NCBI RefSeq assembly: GCF_004359215.1
Contig: NC_090620.1
Span: 2,390,512 to 2,454,511, forward strand
Length of the DNA: 64,000 nucleotides
Source: Bremia lactucae
Lineage: Eukaryota; Oomycota; Peronosporomycetes; Peronosporales; Peronosporaceae
Direction: 5' to 3'
The notes under the pieces: model-generated
Databases searched by the model: none
Told to the model about the DNA's origin: nothing
Seen by the model: only the letters and a program-made list of their open reading frames with translations
In this document: positions 1 to 9,702 of the stretch, piece after piece
Numbering within the stretch: position 1 is the stretch's first letter
Layout: each line of letters opens with the position of its first letter
Program-made: the position numbers and the translations under genes

Positions 1-254
1 GTATTGCGAGCGTATCGTTCTAGATCCCTCGCGTAACGGATGACGCTAGCCGTCATCACGGATGACGCTAAGCGTCATCTTTCCTAATGTGAATGCACCA
101 ATGTGCATCACATAGACAAGGGTTGGTCACAAATGTGCACCACACCCGAGTGTTGGGTCTAATTACTATTATTTAGTAATTGACCATCCCCTTCAGAACA
201 CCAAGTGTACTTAACGGGGACTGTGTAACAATAGGGCAACTTTAGCCCGTTACA
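1..254 (-). mobile_element. Family-A Ty3/gypsy LTR, 5' part, cut by window edge
   Basis: Read on the minus strand it starts TGTAACGGGCTAAAG at 254 and matches the LTRs at 7895 and 15786 for its whole length, including the shared block reading TTGTGACCAACCCTTG. The element interior, if any, lies left of the window, so a solo LTR cannot be excluded. Its edge lies 150 bases beyond the stop codon of the FYVE gene and may affect 3'-end formation of that transcript (inference). Confidence 0.85.
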
Positions 255-403
255 AAACATGTGATAAAGAATTCATGAACAAAACTCCAATGCCGAATGG
301 AAATGGCCCTAAGATTAAAAATGCATGGGTGCCATCAGACCAATTCTGCATCTGCAAGCATTCAGCACTACAAAACACTAAAAAAAACAAAATTCAATGT
401 CGT

Positions 404-2917
404 CTACTGCAAACCACCCGTCGCAAGCTGTTGTTGTGTGTGATAAGACTGAAGAAGTAGCTTGCGCATACGCTGTTGAACCTCGTGAAAGTCAGCGCTT
501 CCCTCGCTGATGGCAGGCCGTGCTACTTTTAAGTGCACAGTAGAAGGTATTGCAATAGATGGCATCTCTTCTTCCACAATTTCATATACACACCCAACTT
601 GTGCGTCCATTCCGTTTCTAGTCTTTCGTTCGTTTCTAGTCTTTCGTCTAGTTTTGTGACTTCTATCCAAAACGCTATTGGTGATCGGTACGTCACGTAG
701 CGATACTGGATGCAGTGTGACCGGTGGTAATGCTCGTTCCGCGAAGTCGTCTTCATCCGTATCGCTCAAGTTAGAATCAACACTTTTGTTGTGCTCAACA
801 TTTCTGTTTTGCTCCAATGTGGTGACTGCAAGAGTGGCGAGACGTTCCATTGTGAACGCGCAACTTGCTCCAAGAGTGTCACGCTTTGCAAAGTCAGCAA
901 CGCAGACATATCCAAGCTTCTTTCCGCTACGTGAATAGATTGGACACCCAGCGAAAAATCGAACTATTGGAAGTGAACACTGCGGAAAAAATTGCAGAAC
1001 GTGCTTGTCAACACTGGCGTCCAGCACGATGGTCGGAGTCGAGCCCATCATTTTCTCGATAAATATAGACAACTCTTTTTCAAGAGCAGAATTGTCATCA
1101 AGGCCAACATCTGAGCAAATCGAGTTGTTCTTGTCGTCAACGATCGAAATTGACGCGATTGGGCACAAAAGTGTCTGGCATGCAAGCTCGCACAAAAGGT
1201 CAAACATGTTGCGATTGCTCCCTGCTGAGCGATTCTTAAGCTCCATTGCGCACAATTGTGTCTTCAGACAGCTTTCATCAATAAAATCGTCAAAGGTTTC
1301 AGTCGGGGAGTCTAAACCCCATGACATGGGACGCACGTCGGCTGTGCTTTCATTCATATTGACAATTGTAGGGCTCCGCGTGGATATGGTCTGCTCGTCA
1401 AAGGAATTGCGAGAGAAGGCGACCTGGGAGTTGGTGATAGCTTCACTGGTGGCAGCAAAGGATGTATCTGTATGGTTGTCAAAGACGCCAGGTGTCACAG
1501 TCGAAGTTGCACGAAAGTTGGAATTGTCGTTCTGATGGATTGCTTGATTGCTTTCGGAACACGATGACCGAGCTGCTGATATAGAGGCAGCTGACGACCC
1601 GACGTTTTTGAGACTGCAAGCACGCACAAGGTGATCAAACACGTTGGTCGTGGAGAGCTGTTTAAGCGGAGTAGTGCGGGCCCGAATAGAGCAAACTTTG
1701 CACAGTCGCAGTTTGGAGCAGCCGATCGCAGGAAGATCAATGACGTCGACCGTCGAACAGTCCGAACACACGACCTCGCCACAGCGACGACAGTGGTGTT
1801 TACGCCGCAAAGTATGGAAGTTACGTGTACAAAGACTGCACGTTGTGCGTTCATTGTTATCAATCCAAGTGGTTCGCTGAATATAAAGTTGACTGCCCAT
1901 GCGTAAATTTTCCACAATCCCTTGAAGTCGACTGAGACAGCTCAATAGGATGGCACTGATCATTTGCGCATGCTTTGACGGAAAGCTGCCACACACGATA
2001 ACTTCCGTCTCGTCCTCGGATACTTTGCGCCAGAACAGTCCTAGTTTCGTAAGAGTTGTTCGGGCTACGTTGTGGGTTTTCTTGAGCTCCATGCAGCCTA
2101 CGCGCTCCCCATCAGCCGAAGTGAAGCACCACACGTGCACACGCTGGCGTGGCTCAGAATGGGGCACATACGCCAGAGAGAGATAGTCCACCAAACATAC
2201 ATCGCGCTTGCCCGACAAACCAGTCTCAAACGCTGCCCATTTGACAGTAAGCAGCTCTTCAGCTTGTTCACCAAGCCCGACGGCAGCAGCTGCTGTCTCT
2301 TCTTTATAGCGCTCTTCCGTGTTTGAGCTACTGCGTTCCGAAAGCATTTTATTGGTAGGGGTATTAATCGAGCTAGTCTCTGAGTTCTTACGCGATAACG
2401 TCTCAGCGCCGATATTCCAAACACTACCACGTCGTCCATCACTATCACCGTTGTACCTTTCATAAATCTCGTCAATGCTGCCATCAGACAGACTATTTGA
2501 GAGAGCAGGAAGCTCTGGTTGTTGGAATGTGTTGGTATTAGTTGGCTTATTGACGCTGTGGAGAATGAGGGTGTCGACATAATACTTTCCAATGCACTTG
2601 CGTACGAACTCACGCCAGCTCTCTGATTTCGTATTGGCAACAACCTGATTGACCTCATGCTCATGACAACGGAGAACCGTAGCTGCTCGCACGAGTCGAT
2701 GCGAAACAGCCATATTGCTCGTGTCTTTTCGAATCTGAGTACCATCCTTCTCATGAGGTACATATCTCCATTGGTCATTAAATGACTGATTAAGGCATGT
2801 GAGAGCATTTGCCTTGGCCAACCGGTACAGCTTGTCATTATTAAACTTTGCCAAAGGAAGACTGCGGAAGAAGTCAGATCGCAATGGAAATCCAGAGTGA
2901 CTTTGTGTGGGATTCAT
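404..2917 (-). CDS. FYVE zinc-finger and GAF domain protein (837 aa)
   Basis: A single uninterrupted exon starting at ATG 2917. Residues about 220-340 resemble the START-like region usual in oomycete FYVE proteins. Residues 351-411 form a canonical FYVE finger: WIDN (WxxD), RKHHCRRCG (the RRHHCRxCG motif), eight paired cysteines, and RLCKVC in place of RVC. Residues about 565-710 look like a GAF domain. FYVE fingers bind phosphatidylinositol 3-phosphate, so a role at endosomal membranes is expected; what the GAF domain binds is unknown. Serine-rich linkers separate the domains and a basic stretch follows GAF. No signal peptide is seen. The gene appears intact and is probably a host gene. Other family members differ mainly in linker length. 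Domain boundaries are approximate. Confidence 0.93.
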   Translation of the reverse strand: MNPTQSHSGFPLRSDFFRSLPLAKFNNDKLYRLAKANALTCLNQSFNDQWRYVPHEKDGTQIRKDTSNMAVSHRLVRAATVLRCHEHEVNQVVANTKSESWREFVRKCIGKYYVDTLILHSVNKPTNTNTFQQPELPALSNSLSDGSIDEIYERYNGDSDGRRGSVWNIGAETLSRKNSETSSINTPTNKMLSERSSSNTEERYKEETAAAAVGLGEQAEELLTVKWAAFETGLSGKRDVCLVDYLSLAYVPHSEPRQRVHVWCFTSADGERVGCMELKKTHNVARTTLTKLGLFWRKVSEDETEVIVCGSFPSKHAQMISAILLSCLSRLQGIVENLRMGSQLYIQRTTWIDNNERTTCSLCTRNFHTLRRKHHCRRCGEVVCSDCSTVDVIDLPAIGCSKLRLCKVCSIRARTTPLKQLSTTNVFDHLVRACSLKNVGSSAASISAARSSCSESNQAIHQNDNSNFRATSTVTPGVFDNHTDTSFAATSEAITNSQVAFSRNSFDEQTISTRSPTIVNMNESTADVRPMSWGLDSPTETFDDFIDESCLKTQLCAMELKNRSAGSNRNMFDLLCELACQTLLCPIASISIVDDKNNSICSDVGLDDNSALEKELSIFIEKMMGSTPTIVLDASVDKHVLQFFPQCSLPIVRFFAGCPIYSRSGKKLGYVCVADFAKRDTLGASCAFTMERLATLAVTTLEQNRNVEHNKSVDSNLSDTDEDDFAERALPPVTLHPVSLRDVPITNSVLDRSHKTRRKTRNERKTRNGMDAQVGCVYEIVEEEMPSIAIPSTVHLKVARPAISEGSADFHEVQQRMRKLLLQSYHTQQQLATGGLQ

Positions 2918-4677
2918 GCTCCAAGTTATTCCTTCGTATGCAATATGATGACAAACTAAACGCTAGTCGTTCTTGTCAAAGCTGCGAGATAGCAAATACT
3001 GCAATGAATATATTTCATGTAGCATCAGCGCAATAGAAATGTAACAATATCTACACAAGAGCGGACGACAAAGCCCGCCATTCCGTTACTATATGCGGAA
3101 TATGCGGACAAATGCGGAAGATTAATGGTAATTTTGAAAGAAAAGAACGTCTTAGAAATCATAGAATGAAAAGTGGAACAATTTGCGTAATAGCGTTGTA
3201 CCGCCAGTAACGATGTACATTTCACTCTTACAATACTCGTCTAAACATATTGTCGCCCTTGCTGACCATAAAGTAGAGCTTCTAGCTCGTTTCTATATAT
3301 GTGAGCTTAAAGTCTTGACGAGGCTTACCGGAGTTTGGGCTCAATGAAGATTATAGTGAGGGAGACAATAAATCCTGTAGAAAATCACGTTACGCTTTGG
3401 AAGGTTACCGGTGACAAAAATTTAGAGCTCTGCCCTATATGCTGCGCTGTTAGCAAAGACTGATACAAGGATGGGCAAGCTGTTAGCTTATCGGCCGCGG
3501 CACAAAATCAATAATCGATTATCCCATGCCCCCCCCACCCCGCATTTAAGGGAAGTTTCCTCTGTAAACATTCTCTTGTTCGCATCAGCATTTGTCGATG
3601 TTGCCGTTGATGACTTTTGTGGCTCTCGTACGCAACCATATTACATTTCTGTGAGTAGAAGTGCGCTTGACCCCAAAGCCGATTGTCTGGCAGCGTTATA
3701 ATCTTTTATTTATATGTAGCTGACCATCTTGGAATGAGTTTTTTTATATTGGCAATAATGCTTGACGAAGTGATAGCAAGCTACATGCTAGCAACAAGAG
3801 AGGAAATTGGTGCCGCAAGGTGCAGCAACCATTTCGAACTTAATACGGCTCCTAGAAACTGATTAAAAGGAAAACGCTACTGGTTGACAGCATCGATTTT
3901 TTTTAAATGCCGCATTTTCTGTGTCGTAAAACTGAGGCATTGCTTGCCCTTGTATCAAATTTACTGCTTGCGATGGTCTTCGATATACGATCATCTGGGC
4001 TGCTACCTAGGCGATAAGCGGAAGCTGCGATACGTAGGGACAACTCCGGCCAAATTTAATTCAATCCAGACATAGATAGCGTCGAGCGTCTATCCGAGCT
4101 TGCATTATCCTTCTTGTGATTGCATATGTGCGAGACGTGGACCAAACTTATTTTGCCGCTTCGGAAAATTAAAAAAAAAAACGAAGTCGTAAATATCGAT
4201 CGGAGAGCAGCTTTGTGACATCATGCTGCCTTGTCCAGCAGAATAAGTGGCGTTCCTAACGCTGTCGCAATTGACGGCAAGAACTGTTGGCAAAATGCAC
4301 AGTGAATTTTATATTTGAGATAAAATAAACTGTGTTCATCCTTCTAACGTTAAAAGTAACAGTTTATTCATTTTTCATTGAAAGTGAAAGTCAGATTGAA
4401 AAAATTAGCGCAGGCGATTGAAAAAGTTTAGCGCACCGTAACAGCAGATTTGCTAAAAAAAAATGCTTGCATATGATGTCCTATTTTCTGTCCAATTGCT
4501 CAATTACAGCTTAAATTTCGATTTCATTGGAATCAATTCAGCAGTGTTGTAACGTAATACTGCTTCAGTACTAGCTAACCTACACTGACGACAGTAAAGG
4601 TAAAGGATCCTGCGAGTACTTCACACACACGACGTGCAGAGGGTTGTTTCAAATTTGATAGAAGTTTAACCACTGAA
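2918..4677. other. Intergenic region, no gene recognised
   Basis: This is the upstream region of the FYVE gene, mostly AT-rich. Short open stretches (for example 3471-3701 plus) have no recognisable domain and no convincing start. No RNA gene or known repeat was identified. Confidence 0.5.
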
Positions 4678-4738
4678 TGTAACGGGGCACTACTGACTTG
4701 TACTGCTACAGTACAAGTCCACTTTGCACTGCCTCAGT
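4678..4738 (+). repeat. Repeat tip (TGTAACGGGGCAC type)
   Basis: Starts TGTAACGGGGCACTA and matches the ends of the inverted-repeat element at 5090-5634 until the assembly gap interrupts it. It is probably the start of a further LTR or terminal repeat of the same family. Confidence 0.6.
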
Positions 4739-4838
4739 NNNNNNNNNNNNNNNNNNNNNNNNNNNNNNNNNNNNNNNNNNNNNNNNNNNNNNNNNNNNNN
4801 NNNNNNNNNNNNNNNNNNNNNNNNNNNNNNNNNNNNNN
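4739..4838. other. Assembly gap (100 N)
   Basis: Exactly 100 unknown bases, the conventional size for a gap of unknown length. It falls inside a repeat, as expected for an unresolved transposon. The 250 bases to its right (4839-5089) contain no recognised gene. Confidence 0.99.
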
Positions 4839-5089
4839 TCTCGTCAACTTCATGTTGTATGAACTTGGCGATAGTTGAATGGAGGGCATCTCTGTCTTAG
4901 TTGGACAGTGATGCCAGGATTGCATCGTTTCCTACGGTCGAACTCATTCGTTCAACCGCACTCCTCTCTGTATCACTTAGAAAGGAGTAGCTTCAGAGGA
5001 AACGTGATGCGTATTTCCACTATCATCTAACATGTCCATGTTAGATGTGGGAAATGTGGTCCTTGGACGGACTACAAAGTGCGACCAGG

Positions 5090-5634
5090 TGTGACGGGGC
5101 ACTACGACTTGTACTGTTTCAGTACAAGTCCACTTCACACTGCTTCAGTTGTGAGTGGTGCCTTACGTTAGTTGACGTACACTGTATGTGCAGAGGAAGA
5201 CTTCTCTTAAGACAAGTAGACTTAGGGGGTAAAATGAAAATTGTATTAAATATAGTTAAGTGTGTCATAATCTATCTTTGTAAATGCTAACTCAACTTTA
5301 ACCTAATACTTAACATGTAAATGAATTATTTTATCTATCTTATTTGTAACTCTCTTTGATTACTACTACAGCTGATTAGTCTGCGGAATAAATAGATATA
5401 ATGGCCTATACCTATTTATGAATAAGAATCCTGAATATTACTATATAAAGAAATATCCTCTAAATATTATCTACCTTTTACATAATAGATTCATTAACAA
5501 CCTTTAAGTGTTAATTTCATGTAACGATACACCCCGTTACAGTGCACGTGAAATAACGTAAGGCACCACTCGCAACTGAAGCAGTGCGAAGTGGACTTAT
5601 ACAGAAGCAGTACAAGTCGTAGTGCCCCGTTACA
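5090..5634. repeat. 545-bp element with about 90-bp inverted ends
   Basis: The left end (5090-5180) begins TGTGACGGGGCACTACGACT. The right end read on the minus strand from about 5633 begins TGTAACGGGGCACTACGACT. The two stay alignable through a shared GAGTGGTGCCTTACGTTA block. The roughly 360 bases between are AT-rich and have no coding frame. It could be a non-autonomous terminal-inverted-repeat element or two truncated LTRs in opposite orientation. No clear target-site duplication is visible. Confidence 0.6.
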
Positions 5635-5902
5635 GTGCCCGCCTACGATTAGTGTTTGATACACACCATTTAGAAAGCCATTCTTCCAGTTATTTTACTC
5701 ACATCCGTCATATTCCTTTACAATGCATTTTCACCTCTGATTTATACAATTTGTTAATTTTACCATTCCATCTAAAATAAAATTTGTACCTCGGCTTGTA
5801 TTCATAACTATATTGTCACTTTTTAAATTCCTTTGCTTGCTGAATTGTTCCATTTGTTCACCCGGGTCAATTTTAATTTCTGTGGGCATTTTGGAATTTA
5901 TT

Positions 5903-6037
5903 TAAATCGAGAATGGGGTGAGGGTGATTTTAACAAGTCGCGTGGAGGTTGAAATCAGCAAAAGGATAAGCAAACCAACCAAGGGGTTCTACGAACGCGG
6001 GCCAATTCGCCGACCGACCATAATTCGTGCCAACTAG
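5903..6037 (+). pseudogene. Remnant of first copy in small secreted-protein array
   Basis: An open frame without a usable ATG or signal peptide that ends at TAG 6035-6037. It shares the block coding ISKPTK and the sequence up to and beyond the stop (GGCGG..GTGGTAC, then an AAGTAGCAT-like block) with the gene at 6342-6521. The non-coding 3' segment at 6137-6258 belongs to the same copy and recurs at 7092-7194. The 5' part with the signal peptide is lost or unrecognisable. No function can be assigned. Confidence 0.5.
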
Positions 6038-6136
6038 CCGACGGCGGGGTGGTACCGATTCGTCACACTGACTGACGAGTAGCATTAAAAATAGGTTGCA
6101 TACATTACGCTATGTACTATAGGGTCACAGTAAAAA

Positions 6137-6258
6137 TTGGTCGAGGAGAGTATAGGTCTTTTCGAGTCTGAGAAGCTAAGAGTAAGCCAGATGATTTGCA
6201 ATAAAGCATGACCTGCGATCACGACTTTACTAAAAGGCCAAGTTAAACTCTGTCGTTA
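6137..6258 (+). repeat. Array downstream segment, copy 1
   Basis: Shares AGTATAGGTCT, GAGAAGCTA and AAGCCAGATGATTTGCAATA with 7092-7194. It marks the 3' flank of the first array unit and immediately precedes the start region of the second. Confidence 0.75.
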
Positions 6259-6341
6259 CAAAGTTTAATGTGTACGTGATCTATAACGGATCATAAACCA
6301 TTCTACCTTTATCTCTACGGGACCCAATTGACTCGAGAAAG

Positions 6342-6521
6342 ATGCGTTCGCTTTCCTTTGTTATGTTAACCATCGCAGCTCTTGCTACTGGCATGGAAGC
6401 TTTGAGAGAGAGTTCAGGTGGCCGACCTAGTGGAATTGACTACGGCAGGCTAAGCAAACCAACCAAGATATCTACGAACGCGGGTAATTCTCGCCGACAA
6501 ACGGTAAATCGCGACAACTAG
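6342..6521 (+). CDS. Short secreted-protein-like ORF (59 aa), second array copy
   Basis: ATG at 6342, stop at 6519-6521. The first 20 residues (MRSLSFVMLTIAALATGMEA) have a basic start, a hydrophobic core and small residues before a plausible cleavage site, typical of a secretion signal. The remainder is short and polar, with a YGRLSKPTK stretch. Sequence similarity to the first copy continues past the stop, and another frame stays open downstream (about 6497-6660), so the present stop may result from a frameshift in a once longer protein. A small effector of a plant-pathogenic oomycete is a reasonable guess, but no RxLR-dEER motif is evident. It may be a pseudogene. The upstream sequence GACCCAATTGACTCGAGAAAG recurs in similar form before the third copy. 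Confidence 0.45.
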   Translation: MRSLSFVMLTIAALATGMEALRESSGGRPSGIDYGRLSKPTKISTNAGNSRRQTVNRDN

Positions 6522-7091
6522 TCAACGGCGGCGTGGTACAGAATCGTCCCACATACGAACAAGTAGCATCAAAGTTATTTAGCTTTAAGGACGAATTGAC
6601 CACTTTGAGACCTCTTCGCAGTGTGCGTATTCCTATTTTTAATTCGCATCTCAACAATCAAGTCCTTCACTTTTCATTTTGATTTTATCGGTTGGACCAG
6701 TAGTCACCTCTATCTGAGTGTGTTGGATAGAGTCTGGAAAAAAATTTCCGCTGTAAAGTTGCAATATTTTACGAGTACGTCCTTTGACCTTTCCAGAACG
6801 AATATAAGAAAGACCGCTGTACCCTTGAATGCAGCAAAAAATCTCGCTAGAATTTATCGCGCCGATGAAGGCCGTAATTCTAACACGCCACGTAGAGCTC
6901 AGTCTGGGCTGTAAAACCGGATTGTCCATTGTAATTTGTGAAGAGGAAAGGATTTATAAGGCATTTTGTTGTTTCAGATGTGTTAAATGATTTCACGTTA
7001 AAATATTGATCAAACTTTTGCGCCAACATAGCTAACATGATATAATTAAAAAGAAGGGCAAGCTTATCTACCTCAGCAACGGTTGAAATGT

Positions 7092-7194
7092 AAGCGACCA
7101 AGGAAAGTATAGGTCTGAGAAGCTAGGAGTAAGCCAGATGATTTGCAATAAAGCATCACAACTTTACTAGAAGGCCAAGTTCAACTCTGTTGGT
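7092..7194 (+). repeat. Array downstream segment, copy 2
   Basis: About 85-90% like 6137-6258 by eye, with a 9-11 base deletion near its middle. It marks the 3' flank of the second array unit. Between 7195 and 7650 no gene is recognised. Confidence 0.75.
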
Positions 7195-7675
7195 AAAAAC
7201 TTTTACTGTTACCTATATTATGTTAAAATTAACGCCTTAGCACGTATAACATTCTTATAGAATATTCAAGGACAACCTGAACGGTACAGCTTGAGTCGAA
7301 TATATAACATTTTTTGCGGAATGTGGATAAGACTCTCCAGCGTAATCACTTTATTGGGGTGCATTATGAAAGAGTAATCACGGAGCCAGATGCAGCAGAA
7401 AATTCGAATAGACCAAAACAAAACATTGCGTCGTAGCAGCCTGCCAGCCTGCTTTACGCCACTCCATTAACAATTCTTTGTCGAACTAGTAAGTCGTGCC
7501 ATTCATATTAGAGGCATTTATATTATTAAAACTATATAAAGTGGTTGAGAGCTGCTAGTGTTCATGGCGTCGACAAGCAGCAGTTTTAAGAATATTTGAG
7601 TCTTTACTGCCGCGAAGGTACGCTGCGTATTGCATTTTTGCCTTCGAAAGATTATTTTGCGCTTGCTTGATCCCT

Positions 7676-7708
7676 ACCGGATCAAGTTGACTCCAGAAAG
7701 ATGCGATC
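7676..7708 (+). pseudogene. Start of third array copy, cut by LTR insertion
   Basis: The sequence before and including ATG 7701 (ATCAAGTTGACTCCAGAAAGATGCG in the strand) matches the leader of the 6342 gene. After ATGCGATC the family-A LTR begins (TGTGACGGGC at 7709), so the gene is broken in its third codon. The 3' remainder is not recognised in the window. Confidence 0.65.
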
Positions 7709-7894
7709 TGTGACGGGCTAAAGTTGCCCTAATGTTACACACTCCCCGTTGAATTCGCTTGGTGAACTTCAGGGGACGGTAAATTACTTAAATAAGTAAT
7801 TAGACCCACCACTCGGGTGTGGTTCACATTTGTGACCAACCCTTGTGTATGTGATGCACATAAGTGCATTCACATTTGGAGGGATGATGTCTAG
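7709..7894 (+). mobile_element. Family-A LTR fragment, host of a nested insertion
   Basis: Begins TGTGACGGGCTAAAG and aligns with the first 186 bases of the next LTR, stopping at GTCTAG, where the second element inserted. It carries the same TTGTGACCAACCCTTG block. It is the insertion that disrupted the array gene at 7701. Confidence 0.85.
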
Positions 7895-8390
7895 TGTAAC
7901 GGGCTAAAGTTGCCCTTCTGTTACACAGTCCCCGTAAAGTACACTTGGTGTACTTAAGGGATGGTCAATTACTAAATAATAATAATTAGACCCAACACCC
8001 GGGTGTGGCGCACATTTGTGACCAACCCTTGTGGATGTGATGCACATGGGTGCATTCACATTAGGAGGGATTACGCCTAGCGTCATCCGTTACGCGAGGT
8101 ATTTAGAAAGATACGCTCGCAATACATATTAAGTGTTATCTATAGAGATGACATTTTAATAAATAAAAAAAGGTATTTATACTAAATGCAATTAAATATA
8201 AATCAGTCTGAAAATTACTACCTACTTGGTAAGTGCGCACGAAGAGCCGCATTACCGCTCCCATGACGACGCCTAACTTAAGTACATAGTGCGTTGGGTG
8301 AGGTCGCTAACGCGCCCACCACAATTACCTCGCGGTGCTTGGGTGTGTGTCAAATTAGAGCGTGGTCGCATTACGACGTGCCCGCCTACA
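7895..8390 (+). mobile_element. 5' LTR of nested family-A Ty3 element (496 bp)
   Basis: Starts TGTAACGGGC, ends GCCTACA, and is followed after two bases by a primer-binding site. It aligns with the LTR at 15786-16350 throughout, although the latter has an internal repeated segment. The TG...CA ends are standard for LTRs. Confidence 0.9.
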
Positions 8391-8392
8391 CT

Positions 8393-8408
8393 TGGTAGCC
8401 CTTGAAAT
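8393..8408 (+). other. Primer-binding site
   Basis: TGGTAGCCCTTGAAAT begins two bases after the LTR, with TGG complementary to a tRNA 3' CCA. It is the site where a tRNA would prime minus-strand DNA synthesis. The tRNA species was not identified. Confidence 0.65.
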
Positions 8409-8515
8409 CTTTCCCGCGACCCGCATCTCTGCATGTGTACGCGAAGATAAGCCTCAATATTGATTGGGCTCATTTACTCCACCTCTCCGAATATCATCGG
8501 GAGGTGGCAGGGCAC

Positions 8516-9517
8516 ATGGCGCAGGGACTTGGAGAACAAGCCCTGGCCAGACTCTTGAGAAGTCCTCATATGCAACATATTGCTCAGTTGGAGCAGTTTG
8601 AGGCATTCGTGCTCGGACAGCGGAGGGCCGCATCCGAGGCACAGAGCCATGCTGCGGCGGAGTCCGTCACTCAGACTCAGGATGAGCTGAGGCATGAGCA
8701 GGCTCGGAGCGAGGCTCTCAACAGGACTGTTGAGATGCTCTCTGCCCGGCCGCATCAGCCGAGGCCCATTCGGATGGACCCGCCCAAGTTCGATGGAACT
8801 GCGGCGCACACGATTGTCCACTGGCTTTTAGCCGTGGAGCAATGTGGTGTCGCCCAGCTCATCGAGGACGACAGCCGGATGGTGTCGTACGCTATGTCGC
8901 ATCTGCGCGGTAAGGCCTCAGAGTGGGCTTACTCGGCGCTTATGGCGGACAGAAAAGCGTTCCCCTCATGGGCGATCTTTAAGGATAAGATTCGCGCCAT
9001 GTACCAGCCGCCGAACAACGAAGTGTTGCTTCAGGCGCGCTTCTTTGGGGCGCGACAGGCGAAGCGATCTCTGCAAGAGTATGTGCAAGAGATGCGCTCG
9101 CTGTCCGCATCCATAACCGTAGGTCCGATTCCGGAGCACATTAAGGTGCCCACGTTTATGAACGGACTACGGCATGGCCCATCGCGACAGGCCCTTTTCA
9201 GAAAGGTGCCGTCGACGATGGAAGAGGCAATCCAAATTGCCTTAGTTGAGGAGCAATCCTACAACAGTGCCTCGGCGACAGCTTGGTATAAGCCGTCGGC
9301 CGAGAGGACAGATGCCACTCCTATGGAGTTGGGCAATGCAGACGTGGTCTGTTTTAAATGCGGCAAGCGCGGCCATATGATGGCTCGCTGCTATGCCAGG
9401 GTCCCTGCTAAAGCGAAGACGCCCAGCAAGAGGACGTTCTTCCCAAAGGGCGATGGCAAGAACATGCGTGCGAGACGCATGAGTTTTGCATCGACCACTA
9501 AGGGGTCGGAAATGTAG
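8516..9517 (+). CDS. Ty3/gypsy gag polyprotein, intact (333 aa)
   Basis: The first ATG after the primer-binding site is at 8516, leaving a leader of about 107 bases. The frame also extends upstream without ATG. The N-terminal third is alanine-, glutamine- and glutamate-rich and probably coiled. A retrotransposon gag core follows (WLLAVEQCG, AMYQPPNNE, SLQEYVQEMRSL). A CCHC zinc knuckle, CFKCGKRGHMMARC, lies at residues 279-292 (nt 9350-9391), and the C-terminus is basic. Gag assembles the particle and packages RNA. The frame is open although the pol part is absent downstream, while the homologous gag at 16.5 kb carries stops. So this is either a young insertion later truncated, or a frame kept open by chance. 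Confidence 0.9.
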   Translation: MAQGLGEQALARLLRSPHMQHIAQLEQFEAFVLGQRRAASEAQSHAAAESVTQTQDELRHEQARSEALNRTVEMLSARPHQPRPIRMDPPKFDGTAAHTIVHWLLAVEQCGVAQLIEDDSRMVSYAMSHLRGKASEWAYSALMADRKAFPSWAIFKDKIRAMYQPPNNEVLLQARFFGARQAKRSLQEYVQEMRSLSASITVGPIPEHIKVPTFMNGLRHGPSRQALFRKVPSTMEEAIQIALVEEQSYNSASATAWYKPSAERTDATPMELGNADVVCFKCGKRGHMMARCYARVPAKAKTPSKRTFFPKGDGKNMRARRMSFASTTKGSEM

Positions 9518-9702
9518 GAGCGTAGTGGGGGCGGGATGCTCTACTGACGCGGACTCGGAAGCTACCCCTAAGTTCAGAGACACCGCACTGCTCCACGGCT
9601 AAAAGCCAGTGAACAATCTGGTGCGCCGCTGTTCCATCGAGGACGACAGCCGGATGGCGTCGTACGTCATGTCGCATCTGCGCGGTAAGGCCTCATAGTG
9701 GG
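9518..9702. repeat. Truncated element tail with fold-back gag duplication
   Basis: After the gag stop comes a short linker like that at 17468-17520. Then 9589-9639 is an inverted copy of gag 8790-8842, directly followed by a direct copy (9635-9702) of gag 8859-8925. The family-A homology ends here, at the junction with the LINE. Confidence 0.75.

Noticed and set aside
1005..1535. 176-codon plus-strand ORF opposite the FYVE gene
   Set aside because: It is a shadow of the minus-strand coding frame with no domain of its own.
3471..3701. Possible small secreted protein upstream of the FYVE gene
   Set aside because: The N-terminus is not signal-like and there are no paralogues or repeat relationships in the window.
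5045..5290. 81-codon plus-strand ORF
   Set aside because: It runs across the terminal repeat of the 545-bp element and into AT-rich sequence, so it is not credible as a gene.
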